Positions 26,153-35,575 of a stretch of 64,000 nucleotides of DNA are shown one piece after another (within the stretch, counting starts at the first letter, position 1; each line of letters starts with the position of its first letter). The translations under genes and the position numbers were made by a program. Source of the stretch: Burkholderia pseudomultivorans (GTDB taxonomy: Bacteria; Pseudomonadota; Gammaproteobacteria; Burkholderiales; Burkholderiaceae); the NCBI RefSeq assembly GCF_001718415.1, contig NZ_CP013377.1, forward strand, positions 2,790,001-2,854,000, written 5' to 3'. The notes under the pieces were generated by a model. The model made no database searches. It was given only the letters and a program-made list of their open reading frames with translations, and had not been told where the DNA came from.

Positions 26153-26350
26153 GTGTTTACCTGCCGAAACCAGAGCTGCGGCACGCAGTGGGCGACGTCC
26201 GACGTCGTCATCAAGGACGAAGGCCAGGGCCTGCTGTTCCGCTGCCCGCTGTGCGGCGCGCGCAACTATCTCGAGCGCTTCGAAGACGACGAGGGCAATG
26301 TCGTCTACGAGCAGATGGCGGGCCGCCCTTACCTCGGAGACCTGTCCTGA
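26153..26350 (+). CDS. Small zinc-ribbon protein
   Basis: This 65-residue protein has two cysteine pairs, an early CRNQSC and a later CPLC, spaced like a rubredoxin-type zinc ribbon. The function is unknown. The GTG at 26153 is preferred: GGAG ends seven bases before it, whereas the nearby ATG at 26147 sits only one base after that GGAG. The stop is one base before the dbpA start, so both are probably on one transcript. A TAGAAT about 170 bases upstream could be a -10 element. Confidence 0.75.
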   Translation: MFTCRNQSCGTQWATSDVVIKDEGQGLLFRCPLCGARNYLERFEDDEGNVVYEQMAGRPYLGDLS

Positions 26351-26351
26351 C

Positions 26352-27746
26352 ATGAGCCAGCCGACGCCGACTCCCTTCAGCGCGCTGCCGCTGACGCCCG
26401 CCGCACTCGCCAATCTCGCGCAGCTCGGCTACGTCGACATGACGCCGATCCAGGCCGCGAGCCTGCCGATCGCGCTCGCCGGCCACGACCTGATCGCGCA
26501 GGCGAAGACCGGCAGCGGCAAGACCGCCGCGTTCTCGCTCGCGCTGCTGTCGCGCCTCGACGCACGCCGCTTCGACGTGCAGGCGATGGTGCTGTGCCCG
26601 ACGCGCGAACTCGCGGACCAGGTCGCACAGGAAGTGCGCCGCCTCGCGCGCGCCGAGGAAAACGTCAAGGTGCTGACGCTGTGCGGCGGCACGCCGATGC
26701 GCCCGCAGGCGCAGAGCCTCGAGCACGGCGCGCACATCGTGGTCGGCACGCCGGGCCGCATCATGGATCACCTCGATCGCGGCAATCTGCAGCTCGATGC
26801 GCTGAACACGCTCGTGCTCGACGAAGCCGACCGCATGCTCGACATGGGCTTCTTCGACGACATCGCGAAAGTCGCGCGCCTGTGCCCGCCGACGCGCCAG
26901 ACGCTGCTGTTCTCCGCGACCTATCCGGACGGCATCGCGAAGCTGAGCCAGCAGTTCCTGCGCAACCCGAAGGAAGTGAAGCTCGAAGAGCGCCACGACG
27001 ACAGCAAGATCCGCCAGCGCTTCTACGAAGTGACGGAAACCGAGCGGCTGCATGCGGTCGGCATGTTGCTGAACCATTACCGGCCGGTCAGCACGATCGC
27101 GTTCTGCAACACCAAGCAGCAGTGCCGCGATCTGCTCGACGTGCTGCACGCGCAGGGCTTTCATGCGCTTGCGCTGCACGGCGAGCTCGACCAGCGCGAG
27201 CGCGACCAGGTGCTGATCCAGTTCGCGAACCGCAGCTGCTCGGTGCTCGTCGCGACCGACGTCGCCGCGCGCGGGCTCGACATCGCGCAGCTCGAGGCGG
27301 TGATCAACGTCGACGTGACGCCCGATCCCGAGGTGCACGTGCACCGCATCGGCCGCACCGGCCGCGCCGATCAGGAAGGCTGGGCGCTGAGCCTCGCGAG
27401 CATGGACGAGATGGGACGCGTCGGCGCGATCGAGCAGGCGCAGAAGCGCGACGTCGAATGGCATCCGCTCGCCGAGCTGAAGCCGGCCAGCGACCAGACG
27501 CTGCTGCCGCCGATGGAAACGCTGCAGATCCTCGGCGGACGCAAGGACAAGATCCGTCCCGGCGACGTGCTCGGCGCACTGACCGGCGATGCGGGATTCG
27601 ACGGCAAGCAGATCGGCAAGATCAACGTGACCGAGTTCTCGACCTACGTCGCAGTCGAGCGTGGTATCGCCCAGGACGCGCTGCGCAAGCTCAATGCGGG
27701 CAAGATCAAGGGCAAGCGCGTGAAGGTCCGGCTGATGGACGAATGA
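26352..27746 (+). CDS. dbpA: DEAD-box RNA helicase DbpA
   Basis: The 464-residue ATP-dependent helicase has all core motifs: the Q motif near residue 32, AQAKTGSGKT (49-58), PTRELADQV, TPGRIMD, DEAD near 157, SAT, VATDVAARGLD and HRIGRTGR. A C-terminal DbpA-type RNA-binding domain (about 395-464) ends GKRVKVRLMDE. In E. coli that domain recognises hairpin 92 of 23S rRNA and directs the enzyme to 50S subunit assembly. It follows the zinc-ribbon gene by one base. It converges with a LysR gene on the other strand. Confidence 0.95.
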   Translation: MSQPTPTPFSALPLTPAALANLAQLGYVDMTPIQAASLPIALAGHDLIAQAKTGSGKTAAFSLALLSRLDARRFDVQAMVLCPTRELADQVAQEVRRLARAEENVKVLTLCGGTPMRPQAQSLEHGAHIVVGTPGRIMDHLDRGNLQLDALNTLVLDEADRMLDMGFFDDIAKVARLCPPTRQTLLFSATYPDGIAKLSQQFLRNPKEVKLEERHDDSKIRQRFYEVTETERLHAVGMLLNHYRPVSTIAFCNTKQQCRDLLDVLHAQGFHALALHGELDQRERDQVLIQFANRSCSVLVATDVAARGLDIAQLEAVINVDVTPDPEVHVHRIGRTGRADQEGWALSLASMDEMGRVGAIEQAQKRDVEWHPLAELKPASDQTLLPPMETLQILGGRKDKIRPGDVLGALTGDAGFDGKQIGKINVTEFSTYVAVERGIAQDALRKLNAGKIKGKRVKVRLMDE

Positions 27747-27782
27747 CGCCGACGCGCGCCGCGCGAGCGCCCGCTGCGGCGC

Positions 27783-28667
27783 TTACGCGGCGCGCTCGCC
27801 CAGCATCGCCAGATACCGTTCCACCGCCCCCCATTCCGCGCCGATCCGGCTCAGCGCGACGAGCTCCGATCGCGGCCCGCCCTTCCCGAGTTTCCGATAG
27901 ACGACGTTCGGCGCCGCGATCCGGCTCAGCGGCGCCGGCGCGAGCGCCACGCCGAGGCCCGCGCCCGTCAGCGCCAGCACCGACAGCGTGCTGCTCACCT
28001 TGTGCGCGACGCGCGGCGCGCGGCCGAGCACCTGCCGCAGCACCGCGAGCTGCCCTTCGTCGTCGCCGTCGGCCGCATAGAGAATGAACGGCTCGTCCAT
28101 CAGCGCCGCGATCGGCACCGTGCGCCGCTTCGCGAGCGGATGCCGGTCGCTCATCACCACCTGCCACGCCCAGCTGCCGACCGTTCGCACCGACAGCTTC
28201 GCATCGAAGGCCGTGCCGAACGCCGGGCAATAGCCGATGTCGAGCCGGCCCGCGAGGATCGCGTCCTGCTGCGCGGCGGGCGCCATTTCGTGCAGTTCGA
28301 GCGCCACGCCGGGCCAGGCCGCATGAAACGCGATCAGGTCGTCCGACAGCCGCCCCGTCGCGACCGCATTGCCGACGAAGCCGATGCGCACCACGCCCGT
28401 CTCGCCCCGCGCGGCACGCTGGATCAGCGTCTTCGCACGCTCGGCCTGCTCGAGCGTGCGCCGCGCCTCGGTCACCAGCAGCCGGCCGGCATCCGTCAGC
28501 ATCACCTTGCGCGTGCTGCGCACGAACAGCGCCGTGCCCAGCTCGTCCTCGAGCGCGCGGATCTGCACGCTGAGCGCGGGCTGCACGATATGCAGGCGCT
28601 CCGCCGCGCGACCGAAATGCCCCTCCTCGGCCACCGCGAGGAAGTAGCGCAAATGTCGAAGATCCAT
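27783..28667 (-). CDS. LysR-family transcriptional regulator
   Basis: The 294-residue protein begins MDLRHLRYFLAVAEEGHFGR, a standard LysR helix-turn-helix (residues 1-62), followed by a two-lobed effector domain. It resembles the BenM/CatM-like branch, which often senses aromatic metabolites, but this is only an impression. It is divergent from an amidohydrolase gene, with a LysR-type binding site immediately upstream of its own start, so it probably represses itself and controls that gene. Confidence 0.88.
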   Translation of the reverse strand: MDLRHLRYFLAVAEEGHFGRAAERLHIVQPALSVQIRALEDELGTALFVRSTRKVMLTDAGRLLVTEARRTLEQAERAKTLIQRAARGETGVVRIGFVGNAVATGRLSDDLIAFHAAWPGVALELHEMAPAAQQDAILAGRLDIGYCPAFGTAFDAKLSVRTVGSWAWQVVMSDRHPLAKRRTVPIAALMDEPFILYAADGDDEGQLAVLRQVLGRAPRVAHKVSSTLSVLALTGAGLGVALAPAPLSRIAAPNVVYRKLGKGGPRSELVALSRIGAEWGAVERYLAMLGERAA

Positions 28668-28673
28668 ACGCTC

Positions 28674-28698
28674 GATTGATCACGCAAAACAATCAATC
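28674..28698. promoter_or_regulatory. LysR-type operator (T-N11-A)
   Basis: GATTGAT, an 11-base spacer and ATCAATC form a perfect inverted repeat containing the T-N11-A motif of LysR-family boxes. It lies seven bases upstream of the lysR start and about 90 bases ahead of the divergent amidohydrolase. Confidence 0.7.
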
Positions 28699-28789
28699 CT
28701 GAAATTTAATCTATTGGATCGAAAAATCAACCGCGCGCATCCTGTCGATCGAGCGCTGCGACGCAGCCCGTTTTCACAGGAGCCGAATC

Positions 28790-29740
28790 ATGACCGATCG
28801 TCACCGCATCGATGTTCACCAGCATGTCGTGCCGCCGTTCTGGGCCGACGCACTGCCGGCGCACGGCGGCGATCCGTCCGGCTGGCGAAGCCCGGCCTGG
28901 AGCCCGGAAAGCGCACTCGCCTTCATGGATTCGCTGCAGATCGAGACCGGTGTGCTGTCGCTGACGGCGCCCGGCGTGCAGGGCTGGAACGGCAGCGCCA
29001 AGCGCGATATGGCCCGCCGCATCAACGAATACATGGCCGGCCTCGTCGCGCAATGGCCGACCCGCTTCGGCAACTTCGCGACGCTGCCGCTGCCCGACGT
29101 CGACGGCACGCTGGCCGAGATCGACCACGCGTTCGACGCGCTGCACGCCGACGGCGTCGTGCTGCTCAGCAACTACGGCGGCACGTATCTCGGCGACCCA
29201 GCGTTCGAACCCGTGTGGGCCGCGCTCGACCGCCGCCGCGCGGTCGTGTTCATCCACCCGGCGAAGCCCGCGATCGACATGCTCCCCGGCATCCCCGGAC
29301 CGCTGCTCGACTATCCGTTCGACACGACCCGCACGGCACTGCAACTGGTGCTCAACGGCGTGATCGCGCGCTACCCGAACGTGCGCATCATCCTGTCGCA
29401 TGCCGGCGGCTTCCTGCCGTACGCCGCGTACCGCTTCGCCGAACTCGCGCCGGGCGTGCGCGACGACGTGCCCAACCGCGACGGGCTGCTCGACCTGCTG
29501 CGCCGCTTCTATTTCGATACCGCGCTGTCGGCGCCGTCCGCGCTGCCGAGCCTCGCCGCGTTCGCGCAGCCCGATCGCGTGCTGTACGGCAGCGACTTCC
29601 CGTATGCGCCGGCGTCCGTCGGCACGTCGTTCACCGCGGCGCTCGACGCGTATCCCGCGCCGGACGCCGACCGGCACGCCGCGATCAATCGCACGAACGC
29701 GCTGCCGCTGTTCCCGCGCCTCGCCGAACTCGCGCGCTGA
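28790..29740 (+). CDS. Amidohydrolase family protein (ACMSD-like)
   Basis: This 316-residue TIM-barrel enzyme of the amidohydrolase-2/ACMSD group has metal ligands His10 and His12 in DVHQHV, a His in IHPAK near 155, a His in LSHAGG near 205, and an Asp in YGSDFP near 268. The family includes nonoxidative decarboxylases of aromatic acids and hydrolases of lactone-like ring products. Its place beside a meta-cleavage pathway and under a LysR regulator suggests an aromatic substrate, which cannot be named. A hairpin between it and the next convergent gene may end both transcripts. Confidence 0.82.
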   Translation: MTDRHRIDVHQHVVPPFWADALPAHGGDPSGWRSPAWSPESALAFMDSLQIETGVLSLTAPGVQGWNGSAKRDMARRINEYMAGLVAQWPTRFGNFATLPLPDVDGTLAEIDHAFDALHADGVVLLSNYGGTYLGDPAFEPVWAALDRRRAVVFIHPAKPAIDMLPGIPGPLLDYPFDTTRTALQLVLNGVIARYPNVRIILSHAGGFLPYAAYRFAELAPGVRDDVPNRDGLLDLLRRFYFDTALSAPSALPSLAAFAQPDRVLYGSDFPYAPASVGTSFTAALDAYPAPDADRHAAINRTNALPLFPRLAELAR

Positions 29741-29755
29741 CGCGACAACGCGCAA

Positions 29756-29785
29756 CGTGACGCCCGCCGCGACGGCGGCGTCACG
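29756..29785. terminator. Bidirectional hairpin terminator
   Basis: Twelve-base arms (GTGACGCC-GCCG and CGGCGGCGTCAC) pair with one bulged C around a three-base loop. It lies between the convergent amidohydrolase and transporter genes and could end both transcripts, including the long catabolic operon. Confidence 0.55.
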
Positions 29786-29811
29786 CATGCCGAGTCAACC
29801 ACCCGACACCG

Positions 29812-30714
29812 TCAGAACGGGATCACGGCCTTCGCCCACACGGCCTCGCCCGCCGGCCGGTTGCGCACGAAGAACTCCTTCACGACGCGCGCCTCCACGC
29901 TGATCTTGCTGAACTGATAGCGAAACCCCGGCCCGATCGCGAACGTCTGCCCGCGAAAGCCGTCGCCGGCGGCCGGCTGCCCGTTCTGCATGTCGTCCGT
30001 CGTCTGCTTGACGAAATAGCCCGACAGCCCGACGCGCGCCTTCGGCGTCACCGCATAGCTCGCCGAGTAGTCGACATGGAACAGGTTCCCCGAGTGGTAG
30101 TGTGTGTCCTTGTTCGGCGAATTGAAGCTGTAGGTGATCTTCGCGGACACCTCGACCTTGTCGTTCGGCAGCCACGTCACGCCGAACACCGGCCGCGCGG
30201 TGTAATAGTTTTTGCCGGTGTTCAGCGCCGCATGCATGTCGTACTGGCCGGTCGGGAACACGAATTCGATCGCGGCCACCGTGCGCAACGCGCCCGAGCC
30301 CCATGCGATCAGCGCCGGGCTCACGATCAGGTCGCCGAGATTGGTGCGATCGAACGACGCGCCGCCCGCATCCAGCGCCAGATGCTCCATCGGCAGCACC
30401 GCATAGGCGCCGTAGCGCCCGCCGAGCACCGACAGGTTCGACATCCAGACCACGCGCGGAATCAGCACGTCCGCATCGAGCTTGAAGCCCGGCACCGAGC
30501 CGTTGCCGTGCGAATCGTTGAAGCGCGACGCATGGTAGTGCGTGTAGTACAGCAGCCCGTACAGTCCCGCCGGCGGCAGCGCGCCCGCGAAAAACGCCTC
30601 GGCACCCTCGCCGATCGTATCGCCGCCGCCCTCCGTCGCCGATGCGCCGGTGCTCAACGCGATGCCCGCGCACGCGGCGAGCGACATCACTCCGAATGCA
30701 GCCTTTCGTTTCAT
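29812..30714 (-). CDS. Outer-membrane transporter of the phenol MetA-degradation/SphA family
   Basis: The 300-residue protein has a Sec signal peptide (about residues 1-25, ending GASA) and alternating-hydrophobicity beta strands ending in a C-terminal Phe (KAVIPF), typical of outer-membrane barrels. It resembles the Phenol_MetA_deg family, linked to uptake of hydrophobic or aromatic compounds. It is the last gene in the direction of the phenol operon, 124 bases after dmpD, so it may be read from that operon or from its own promoter; a CCAATATTGG palindrome lies in the gap. The start at 30714 is favoured because GGAG precedes it suitably. Confidence 0.8.
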   Translation of the reverse strand: MKRKAAFGVMSLAACAGIALSTGASATEGGGDTIGEGAEAFFAGALPPAGLYGLLYYTHYHASRFNDSHGNGSVPGFKLDADVLIPRVVWMSNLSVLGGRYGAYAVLPMEHLALDAGGASFDRTNLGDLIVSPALIAWGSGALRTVAAIEFVFPTGQYDMHAALNTGKNYYTARPVFGVTWLPNDKVEVSAKITYSFNSPNKDTHYHSGNLFHVDYSASYAVTPKARVGLSGYFVKQTTDDMQNGQPAAGDGFRGQTFAIGPGFRYQFSKISVEARVVKEFFVRNRPAGEAVWAKAVIPF

Positions 30715-30838
30715 CGATGTCTCCAATATTGGTAGTACTGAGTGAATTTCTTATATTGATTCGGACGCAAACGCTCCGCGTTACCGCCACGCGCCGTCGT
30801 ATTCGGCACATGACGGCAACGCGTCCTGCACAGACGCG

Positions 30839-31660
30839 CTACTCGTTGAAATGGTCGATGACGAGCCGGTTGAAACGCGCCGCGTGTTCGATCTGCGTCC
30901 AGTGCCCGCACCGACCGAACACATGCAGCTGCGCGTTCGGCAGCAGTTCGAGCAGCTTCTGCGAACTCGCGAGCGGAATCACGCGGTCCTCGCGCCCGTG
31001 CACGATCAGCGTGTCGTGCGGCAGCGCGCGCAGCCGCGCTTCGTCGCTCGCGAGCGCATCGACCCAGCGCTGGCGCGGCGCCGGAAACATGTTCGCGAAC
31101 GCCTCCTGGTAGCCGGGCCGTACGCTCGCTTCGTAGCGCAGCTTCGCAAGCTCGTCGTTCACGAGCGTGCGGTCGAACGCGAACACGTCGAGCAGCGAAC
31201 GCATGTTCGCGATCGACGGCGTATAGCCCCACACGGCGTCGAGCCCTTCGGTCAGCGTAAAGCGCGTGCCGGCCGCGCCCATCAGCACGAGCCGGCCGAC
31301 GCGCGCCGGGGCGCGAATCGCGAGCGCGAGCGCCAGCGCGCCGCCGAACGAATTGCCGATCACGTGCGCGCGCTCGACGCCGAGCGCGTCGAGCAGGCCG
31401 AGCGCGTGATCGACCCAGTTGTCCATCGAATAGCGGTAGCCGGCCGGACGCTCGGTCTCGCCGAATCCCGCCATGTCCGGCGCGATCACGCGAAACTGTT
31501 GCGCGAGCGCCGGCATCGTCAGCCGCCAGTTCGCATAGGCCGTCACGCCCGGCCCCGAGCCATGAATCAGCAGCACGGGCGGCCCGTCGCCGAGGTCGTG
31601 ATAGTTCGTGTCGATGCCGCCGGCGACGATCCGGCGGCCGATTTCAGGGTTGGTTGACAT
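30839..31660 (-). CDS. dmpD: 2-hydroxymuconic semialdehyde hydrolase
   Basis: This 273-residue alpha/beta-hydrolase cleaves 2-hydroxymuconic semialdehyde and its ring-substituted analogues to 2-oxopent-4-enoate and formate or a carboxylic acid. It has the oxyanion-hole HGSGPG (33-38), the nucleophile Ser104 in GNSFGG, an Asp in HGREDRVIP and a His in GHWTQIEH. The hydrolytic branch serves methyl-substituted catechols. In the Pseudomonas CF600 dmp operon this gene lies between C and E; here it is last of the enzymes, 33 bases after dmpI. Confidence 0.93.
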   Translation of the reverse strand: MSTNPEIGRRIVAGGIDTNYHDLGDGPPVLLIHGSGPGVTAYANWRLTMPALAQQFRVIAPDMAGFGETERPAGYRYSMDNWVDHALGLLDALGVERAHVIGNSFGGALALALAIRAPARVGRLVLMGAAGTRFTLTEGLDAVWGYTPSIANMRSLLDVFAFDRTLVNDELAKLRYEASVRPGYQEAFANMFPAPRQRWVDALASDEARLRALPHDTLIVHGREDRVIPLASSQKLLELLPNAQLHVFGRCGHWTQIEHAARFNRLVIDHFNE

Positions 31661-31693
31661 GACGCTCCCCAGTCGTTTGTCGCGCGGCGCGCG

Positions 31694-31885
31694 TCAGCGC
31701 CCGCGCCGCTTCGCGCTCTGCCCGCCGATCCCGAAATGCGCTTTCGGCATCTCGGTGATGATCACGCGCACCGATTCGACCGGTGCATCGAGCGAGCGAT
31801 GAATGGCCTCGGTGACCTCGGCGATCAGGCGTTCCTTCCTGTCGTCGTCGCGGCCTTCGAGGATGTACAGATGAGCAATCGGCAC
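31694..31885 (-). CDS. dmpI: 4-oxalocrotonate tautomerase
   Basis: The 63-residue protein begins Met-Pro, so after removal of Met the catalytic base Pro1 is exposed; Arg residues near 11 and 39 fit the active site. It isomerises 2-hydroxymuconate (4-oxalocrotonate enol) to the 2-oxo-3-hexenedioate form. The length fits the small hexameric tautomerases. It sits 28 bases after dmpH, whose product consumes its product. Confidence 0.92.
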   Translation of the reverse strand: MPIAHLYILEGRDDDRKERLIAEVTEAIHRSLDAPVESVRVIITEMPKAHFGIGGQSAKRRGR

Positions 31886-31913
31886 GATGGCCTCCCGTTT
31901 CGTCGTGCTGCGT

Positions 31914-32702
31914 TCAGAGGAAGCGCAGGCCGATCGAGCCGATGTCCTGCACGCGCAGCGTCACGCTGTCGCCGGCCTCGACCGCCACCGCCTCGGTAAT
32001 GCCGCCCGACAGGATCAGGCTGCCGGCCGGAATCGACTCGCCGCGCGCGCCGAGATGGTTCGCGAGCATCGCGATCGCGGCGGCCGGATGCCCGAGCACC
32101 GCCGCGCCGGCGCCGAACGCGACGGGCAGGCCGTTCTTCTCGAGCACGATGCCGAGCGTGCGCAGGTCGACGCCGTCCACCGCAAGCGGGCGCCCGCCCG
32201 CGACGAAGCGCGCAGCCGACGTGTTGTCGGCCACCACGCTCTTCAGGTCGAACCTGAAGTCGCGGTAGCGGCTGTCGATCACCTCGATGCCGGCGACGAC
32301 GAAGTCGGTCGCGGCGAGCACCGCGCCGATATGGCAGCCCGGCCCCTTCAGCTCGGCCTTCGTGACGAACGCGATCTCGGGCTCCACCTTCGGGTGGATC
32401 AGGGCGGACGTGTCGCACTCGCCGCCTTCGGGCAGGTCGTAGACGTCGGTCAGGAAGCCGAACACCGGCGTGTCGACGCCCATCTGGCGCATCTTCGCGT
32501 GCGAGGTCAGCCCGGCCTTGAAGCCGACGATCCGCGCGCCGCGCGCGAGCTGCCGGCGGCGGATCGCATCCTGCACCGCATACGCGTCGTCCCAGTCCAT
32601 CTCCGGGTGACGGTCGGTGATCTTGGTCGTGTCGCGCGCGTCGCGCATGCAGTCGTCGAGATGCGCGGCGAGCGATTCGACGAGGTCGGTCGAAAGATTC
32701 AT
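31914..32702 (-). CDS. dmpH: 2-oxo-3-hexenedioate decarboxylase (4-oxalocrotonate decarboxylase)
   Basis: This 262-residue protein of the hydratase/decarboxylase family carries [21 protein letters not shown], a [10 protein letters not shown] metal-site segment and a conserved IEVIDSRY element. It decarboxylates 2-oxo-3-hexenedioate to 2-hydroxypenta-2,4-dienoate and usually forms a complex with the hydratase DmpE, which keeps the unstable product in hand. The ATG overlaps the dmpG stop by four bases. DmpH and DmpE are homologous; the order relative to the tautomerase and the GxK-x-G-x-TS pattern support this as the decarboxylase. Confidence 0.9.
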   Translation of the reverse strand: MNLSTDLVESLAAHLDDCMRDARDTTKITDRHPEMDWDDAYAVQDAIRRRQLARGARIVGFKAGLTSHAKMRQMGVDTPVFGFLTDVYDLPEGGECDTSALIHPKVEPEIAFVTKAELKGPGCHIGAVLAATDFVVAGIEVIDSRYRDFRFDLKSVVADNTSAARFVAGGRPLAVDGVDLRTLGIVLEKNGLPVAFGAGAAVLGHPAAAIAMLANHLGARGESIPAGSLILSGGITEAVAVEAGDSVTLRVQDIGSIGLRFL

Positions 32703-33745
32703 GCGGCCTCCTGCTTTGCGTGCGCCGCGCGCGCCTTCGCGAGCGTCAGCGCGGTGTCCTCGATCATGTCCTCCTGCCCGCCGACCATGCCGCGCCGGCC
32801 CAGCTCGACGAGGATGTCGCGCGCGGGAATCCCGTACTTGTCGCCCGCGCGCTTCGCGAACAGCAGGAACGAGCCGTACACGCCCGCATAGCCGAGCGTC
32901 AGTGCGTCGCGGTCGATGCGGATCGGGAAATCCATCATCGGCACGACGAGATCCTCGGCGACGTCCTGGATCTTCCACACGTCGACGCCGGTCTCGATTC
33001 CCATCCGCTCACAGACCGCGACGAACACCTCGAGCGACGTATTGCCCGCGCCCGCGCCGAGCCCGGCCGCCGCGCCGTCGATCCGGTTCGCGCCGGCCTC
33101 GATCGCGGCGATCGAGTTCGCGACGCCCATCGCGAGGTTGTGGTGGCCGTGAAAGCCGAGCTCGGTCTCGGGCCGCAGCGCGTCGCGTACCGCGGCGAGG
33201 CGCGCCTTCACGTCGTCGGGCAGCATGTAGCCGGCCGAGTCGGTGATGTAGACGCAGTTCGCGCCGTACGACTCCATCAGCTTCGCCTGCTTGACGACCC
33301 CTTCCGGGCTGTTCATGTGGCTCATCATCAGGAAGCCGACGGTATCCATGTCGAGCTGGCGCGCCATCGCGATGTGCTGCTCCGACACGTCGGCCTCGGT
33401 GCAATGCGTCGCGACGCGGATCGTATGCACGCCGAGCGCATGCGCCTCCTTCAGGTGATCGACGGTGCCGATGCCCGGCAGCAGCAGCGCCGACACCTTC
33501 GCGCGCTTGAGCAGCGGGATCACGGCGCCGAGATAGTCGGCGTCAGTGTGTGCGGGAAACCCGTAGTTGACCGATGCGCCGCCTAGCCCGTCGCCGTGCG
33601 TGACCTCGATCAGCGGCACGCCGGCCGCGTCGAGCCCGGCCGCGATCGAGCGCATCTGGTCGAGCGTCATCTGGTGACGCTTCGGGTGCATGCCGTCACG
33701 CAGCGTCATGTCGTGGACGGTGATTCGCCTGCCTTTGAGATTCAT
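32699..33745 (-). CDS. dmpG: 4-hydroxy-2-oxovalerate aldolase
   Basis: The 348-residue class II aldolase splits 4-hydroxy-2-oxovalerate into pyruvate and acetaldehyde. It has the HMGL-like barrel: [12 protein letters not shown] near residue 15 supplies the metal Asp and catalytic His, [11 protein letters not shown] near 195 supplies metal His residues. It works as a complex with DmpF and channels the toxic acetaldehyde. Gene order (dmpF before, dmpH overlapping after) is as in classical dmp operons. Confidence 0.95.
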   Translation of the reverse strand: MNLKGRRITVHDMTLRDGMHPKRHQMTLDQMRSIAAGLDAAGVPLIEVTHGDGLGGASVNYGFPAHTDADYLGAVIPLLKRAKVSALLLPGIGTVDHLKEAHALGVHTIRVATHCTEADVSEQHIAMARQLDMDTVGFLMMSHMNSPEGVVKQAKLMESYGANCVYITDSAGYMLPDDVKARLAAVRDALRPETELGFHGHHNLAMGVANSIAAIEAGANRIDGAAAGLGAGAGNTSLEVFVAVCERMGIETGVDVWKIQDVAEDLVVPMMDFPIRIDRDALTLGYAGVYGSFLLFAKRAGDKYGIPARDILVELGRRGMVGGQEDMIEDTALTLAKARAAHAKQEAA

Positions 33746-33800
33746 TGCCGTTCCTTGTTCGTCCGTGGGTTCGAAATTCGCGGGCGCGCCGCGGCGCGCG

Positions 33801-34724
33801 TCACGCGGTGGCCGGCGCGGCCGGCGCGAGCGCGAGGCGGCCGGCCAGCAGCTCTTCGGCGAACATCTCGGCGGTGCGCGCAGCGGCGGCCGTCATGATG
33901 TCGAGGTTGCCCGCGTATTTCGGCAGGTAGTCGCCGAGGCCTTCGACCTCGAGGTACACCGACACGCGCCGTCCGTCGAACACCGGGCCGTTGACGAGCC
34001 GGTAGCCGGGCACGTAGCGCTGCACGTCGGCGATCATCGCGTGCACCGATTCGACGATGCGCGCCTCGTCGGGCGCGTCCTCGGTCAGGCAGTGCACGGT
34101 GTCGCGCATGATCAGCGGCGGCTCGGCCGGATTGATCACGATGATCGCCTTGCCCTGCTTCGCGCCGCCGACCTGCGCGACGGCGGCCGCCGTGGTGCGC
34201 GTGAATTCGTCGATGTTGCGGCGCGTGCCGGGGCCGACCGAGCGCGACGACACGGTCGCGACGATCTCGCCGTATGCGACCGGCTGCACGCGCGAAATCG
34301 CGCGCACCATCGGAATCGTCGCCTGGCCGCCGCAGGTGACCATGTTCACGTTCATCTCGCCCGAGCCGATGTGATCCTTCAGGTTCACGGGCGGCACGCA
34401 GTACGGGCCGATCGCGGCCGGCGTCAGGTCGATCATCAGCACGCCGAGCGCATTCAGCTTGCGGCTGTTCTCGGCATGCACGTAGGCGCTCGTCGCGTCG
34501 AACGCGATCTGCACGCCGTCGGCCTGCACGTGCGGCAGCAGGCCGTCGACGCCGTCCGCGGTGGTTTTCAGGCCAAGCTCGCGGGCGCGTTTCAGGCCGT
34601 CGGAATCGGGATCGATGCCGACCATCCACACGGGTTCGAGCACGGGGCTGCGCATCAGTTTGGCGAGCAGGTCGGTGCCGATATTGCCGGGGCCGATCAG
34701 CGCGCAACGGATTTTCCGGGTCAT
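33801..34724 (-). CDS. dmpF: Acetaldehyde dehydrogenase (acylating)
   Basis: This 307-residue enzyme converts acetaldehyde, CoA and NAD to acetyl-CoA and NADH in complex with DmpG. The nucleotide-binding [12 protein letters not shown] is near residues 8-20, and the catalytic Cys lies in [12 protein letters not shown] near 130. The C-terminal part holds the DmpG-docking region. Length and neighbours fit the family exactly. It begins 40 bases after dmpE. Confidence 0.95.
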   Translation of the reverse strand: MTRKIRCALIGPGNIGTDLLAKLMRSPVLEPVWMVGIDPDSDGLKRARELGLKTTADGVDGLLPHVQADGVQIAFDATSAYVHAENSRKLNALGVLMIDLTPAAIGPYCVPPVNLKDHIGSGEMNVNMVTCGGQATIPMVRAISRVQPVAYGEIVATVSSRSVGPGTRRNIDEFTRTTAAAVAQVGGAKQGKAIIVINPAEPPLIMRDTVHCLTEDAPDEARIVESVHAMIADVQRYVPGYRLVNGPVFDGRRVSVYLEVEGLGDYLPKYAGNLDIMTAAAARTAEMFAEELLAGRLALAPAAPATA

Positions 34725-34764
34725 GGGGAAGTCCTTGTTTGCCAGTGAATGAGAACGGCGCCGC

Positions 34765-35547
34765 TCACGCGAACCGCACCGAGCACGCGCCGATACCGCC
34801 GATCGACACGCGGAAGTTGTCGCCGGGACCGACCGGCGCCATCGCGGCCAGCGCGCCGGACAGGATCACTTCGCCGGCCCGCAGCGCGATGCCGTGGCGG
34901 CCGAGCGTGTTGGCGAGCCACGCGACGGCGTTCACCGGCGAGCCGAGCGCCGCCGCGCCCGCGCCCGTGCCGATCACGTCGCCGTTCTTCTCGAGCACCA
35001 TCCCGCAGGTCGCGAGGTCGACGCTGCGCGTGCTCACCGCCTTGTCGCCGAGCACGAACACGCCGCACGACGCGTTGTCCGCGACGGTGTCGCCGATGCG
35101 GATCTTCCAGTCGCGGATCCGCGAATCGACGATCTCGAAGCACGGCATCACGCATTCGGTCGCAGCCAGCACCATCGCGTTCGTCACGCCGGGGCCGAGC
35201 AGGTCGCGCTTCAGCACGAACGCAATCTCGCCTTCCGCCTTCGGCTGGATCAGCGTGTCGAGTGCAATGCATTCGCCTTCGCCGTACACCATCCCCGACA
35301 GCAGGTAGCCGAAATCGGGCTGGTACACGCCGAGCATGTCCATCACGGCCTTCGACGTGACGCCGATCTTCTTGCCGATGACGGTCTCGCCTGCCTCCGT
35401 GCGGCGCTGCACGAAGCGCTGCTGGATCCGGTAGGCGTCGTCGACCGACAGGTCTTCGTGCTGCGACGTGAGCGGCGAGACGGGCGTACGCGACGTCATC
35501 GCGTCGTACAGCCGGTCGCCCAGCGTGGTGATCAACGTGGAGTCCAT
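34765..35547 (-). CDS. dmpE: 2-keto-4-pentenoate hydratase
   Basis: The 260-residue protein adds water to 2-hydroxypenta-2,4-dienoate to give 4-hydroxy-2-oxovalerate. It has [31 protein letters not shown] and [11 protein letters not shown], matching the hydratase/decarboxylase family and homologous to DmpH in the same operon. It lies between the semialdehyde dehydrogenase and acetaldehyde dehydrogenase genes, the usual place for the hydratase. The start at 35547 is chosen because the longer frame reads back over dmpC. Confidence 0.93.
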   Translation of the reverse strand: MDSTLITTLGDRLYDAMTSRTPVSPLTSQHEDLSVDDAYRIQQRFVQRRTEAGETVIGKKIGVTSKAVMDMLGVYQPDFGYLLSGMVYGEGECIALDTLIQPKAEGEIAFVLKRDLLGPGVTNAMVLAATECVMPCFEIVDSRIRDWKIRIGDTVADNASCGVFVLGDKAVSTRSVDLATCGMVLEKNGDVIGTGAGAAALGSPVNAVAWLANTLGRHGIALRAGEVILSGALAAMAPVGPGDNFRVSIGGIGACSVRFA

Positions 35548-35575
35548 ATGAATCTTCCGGTCAGGAGAAAAGGGA

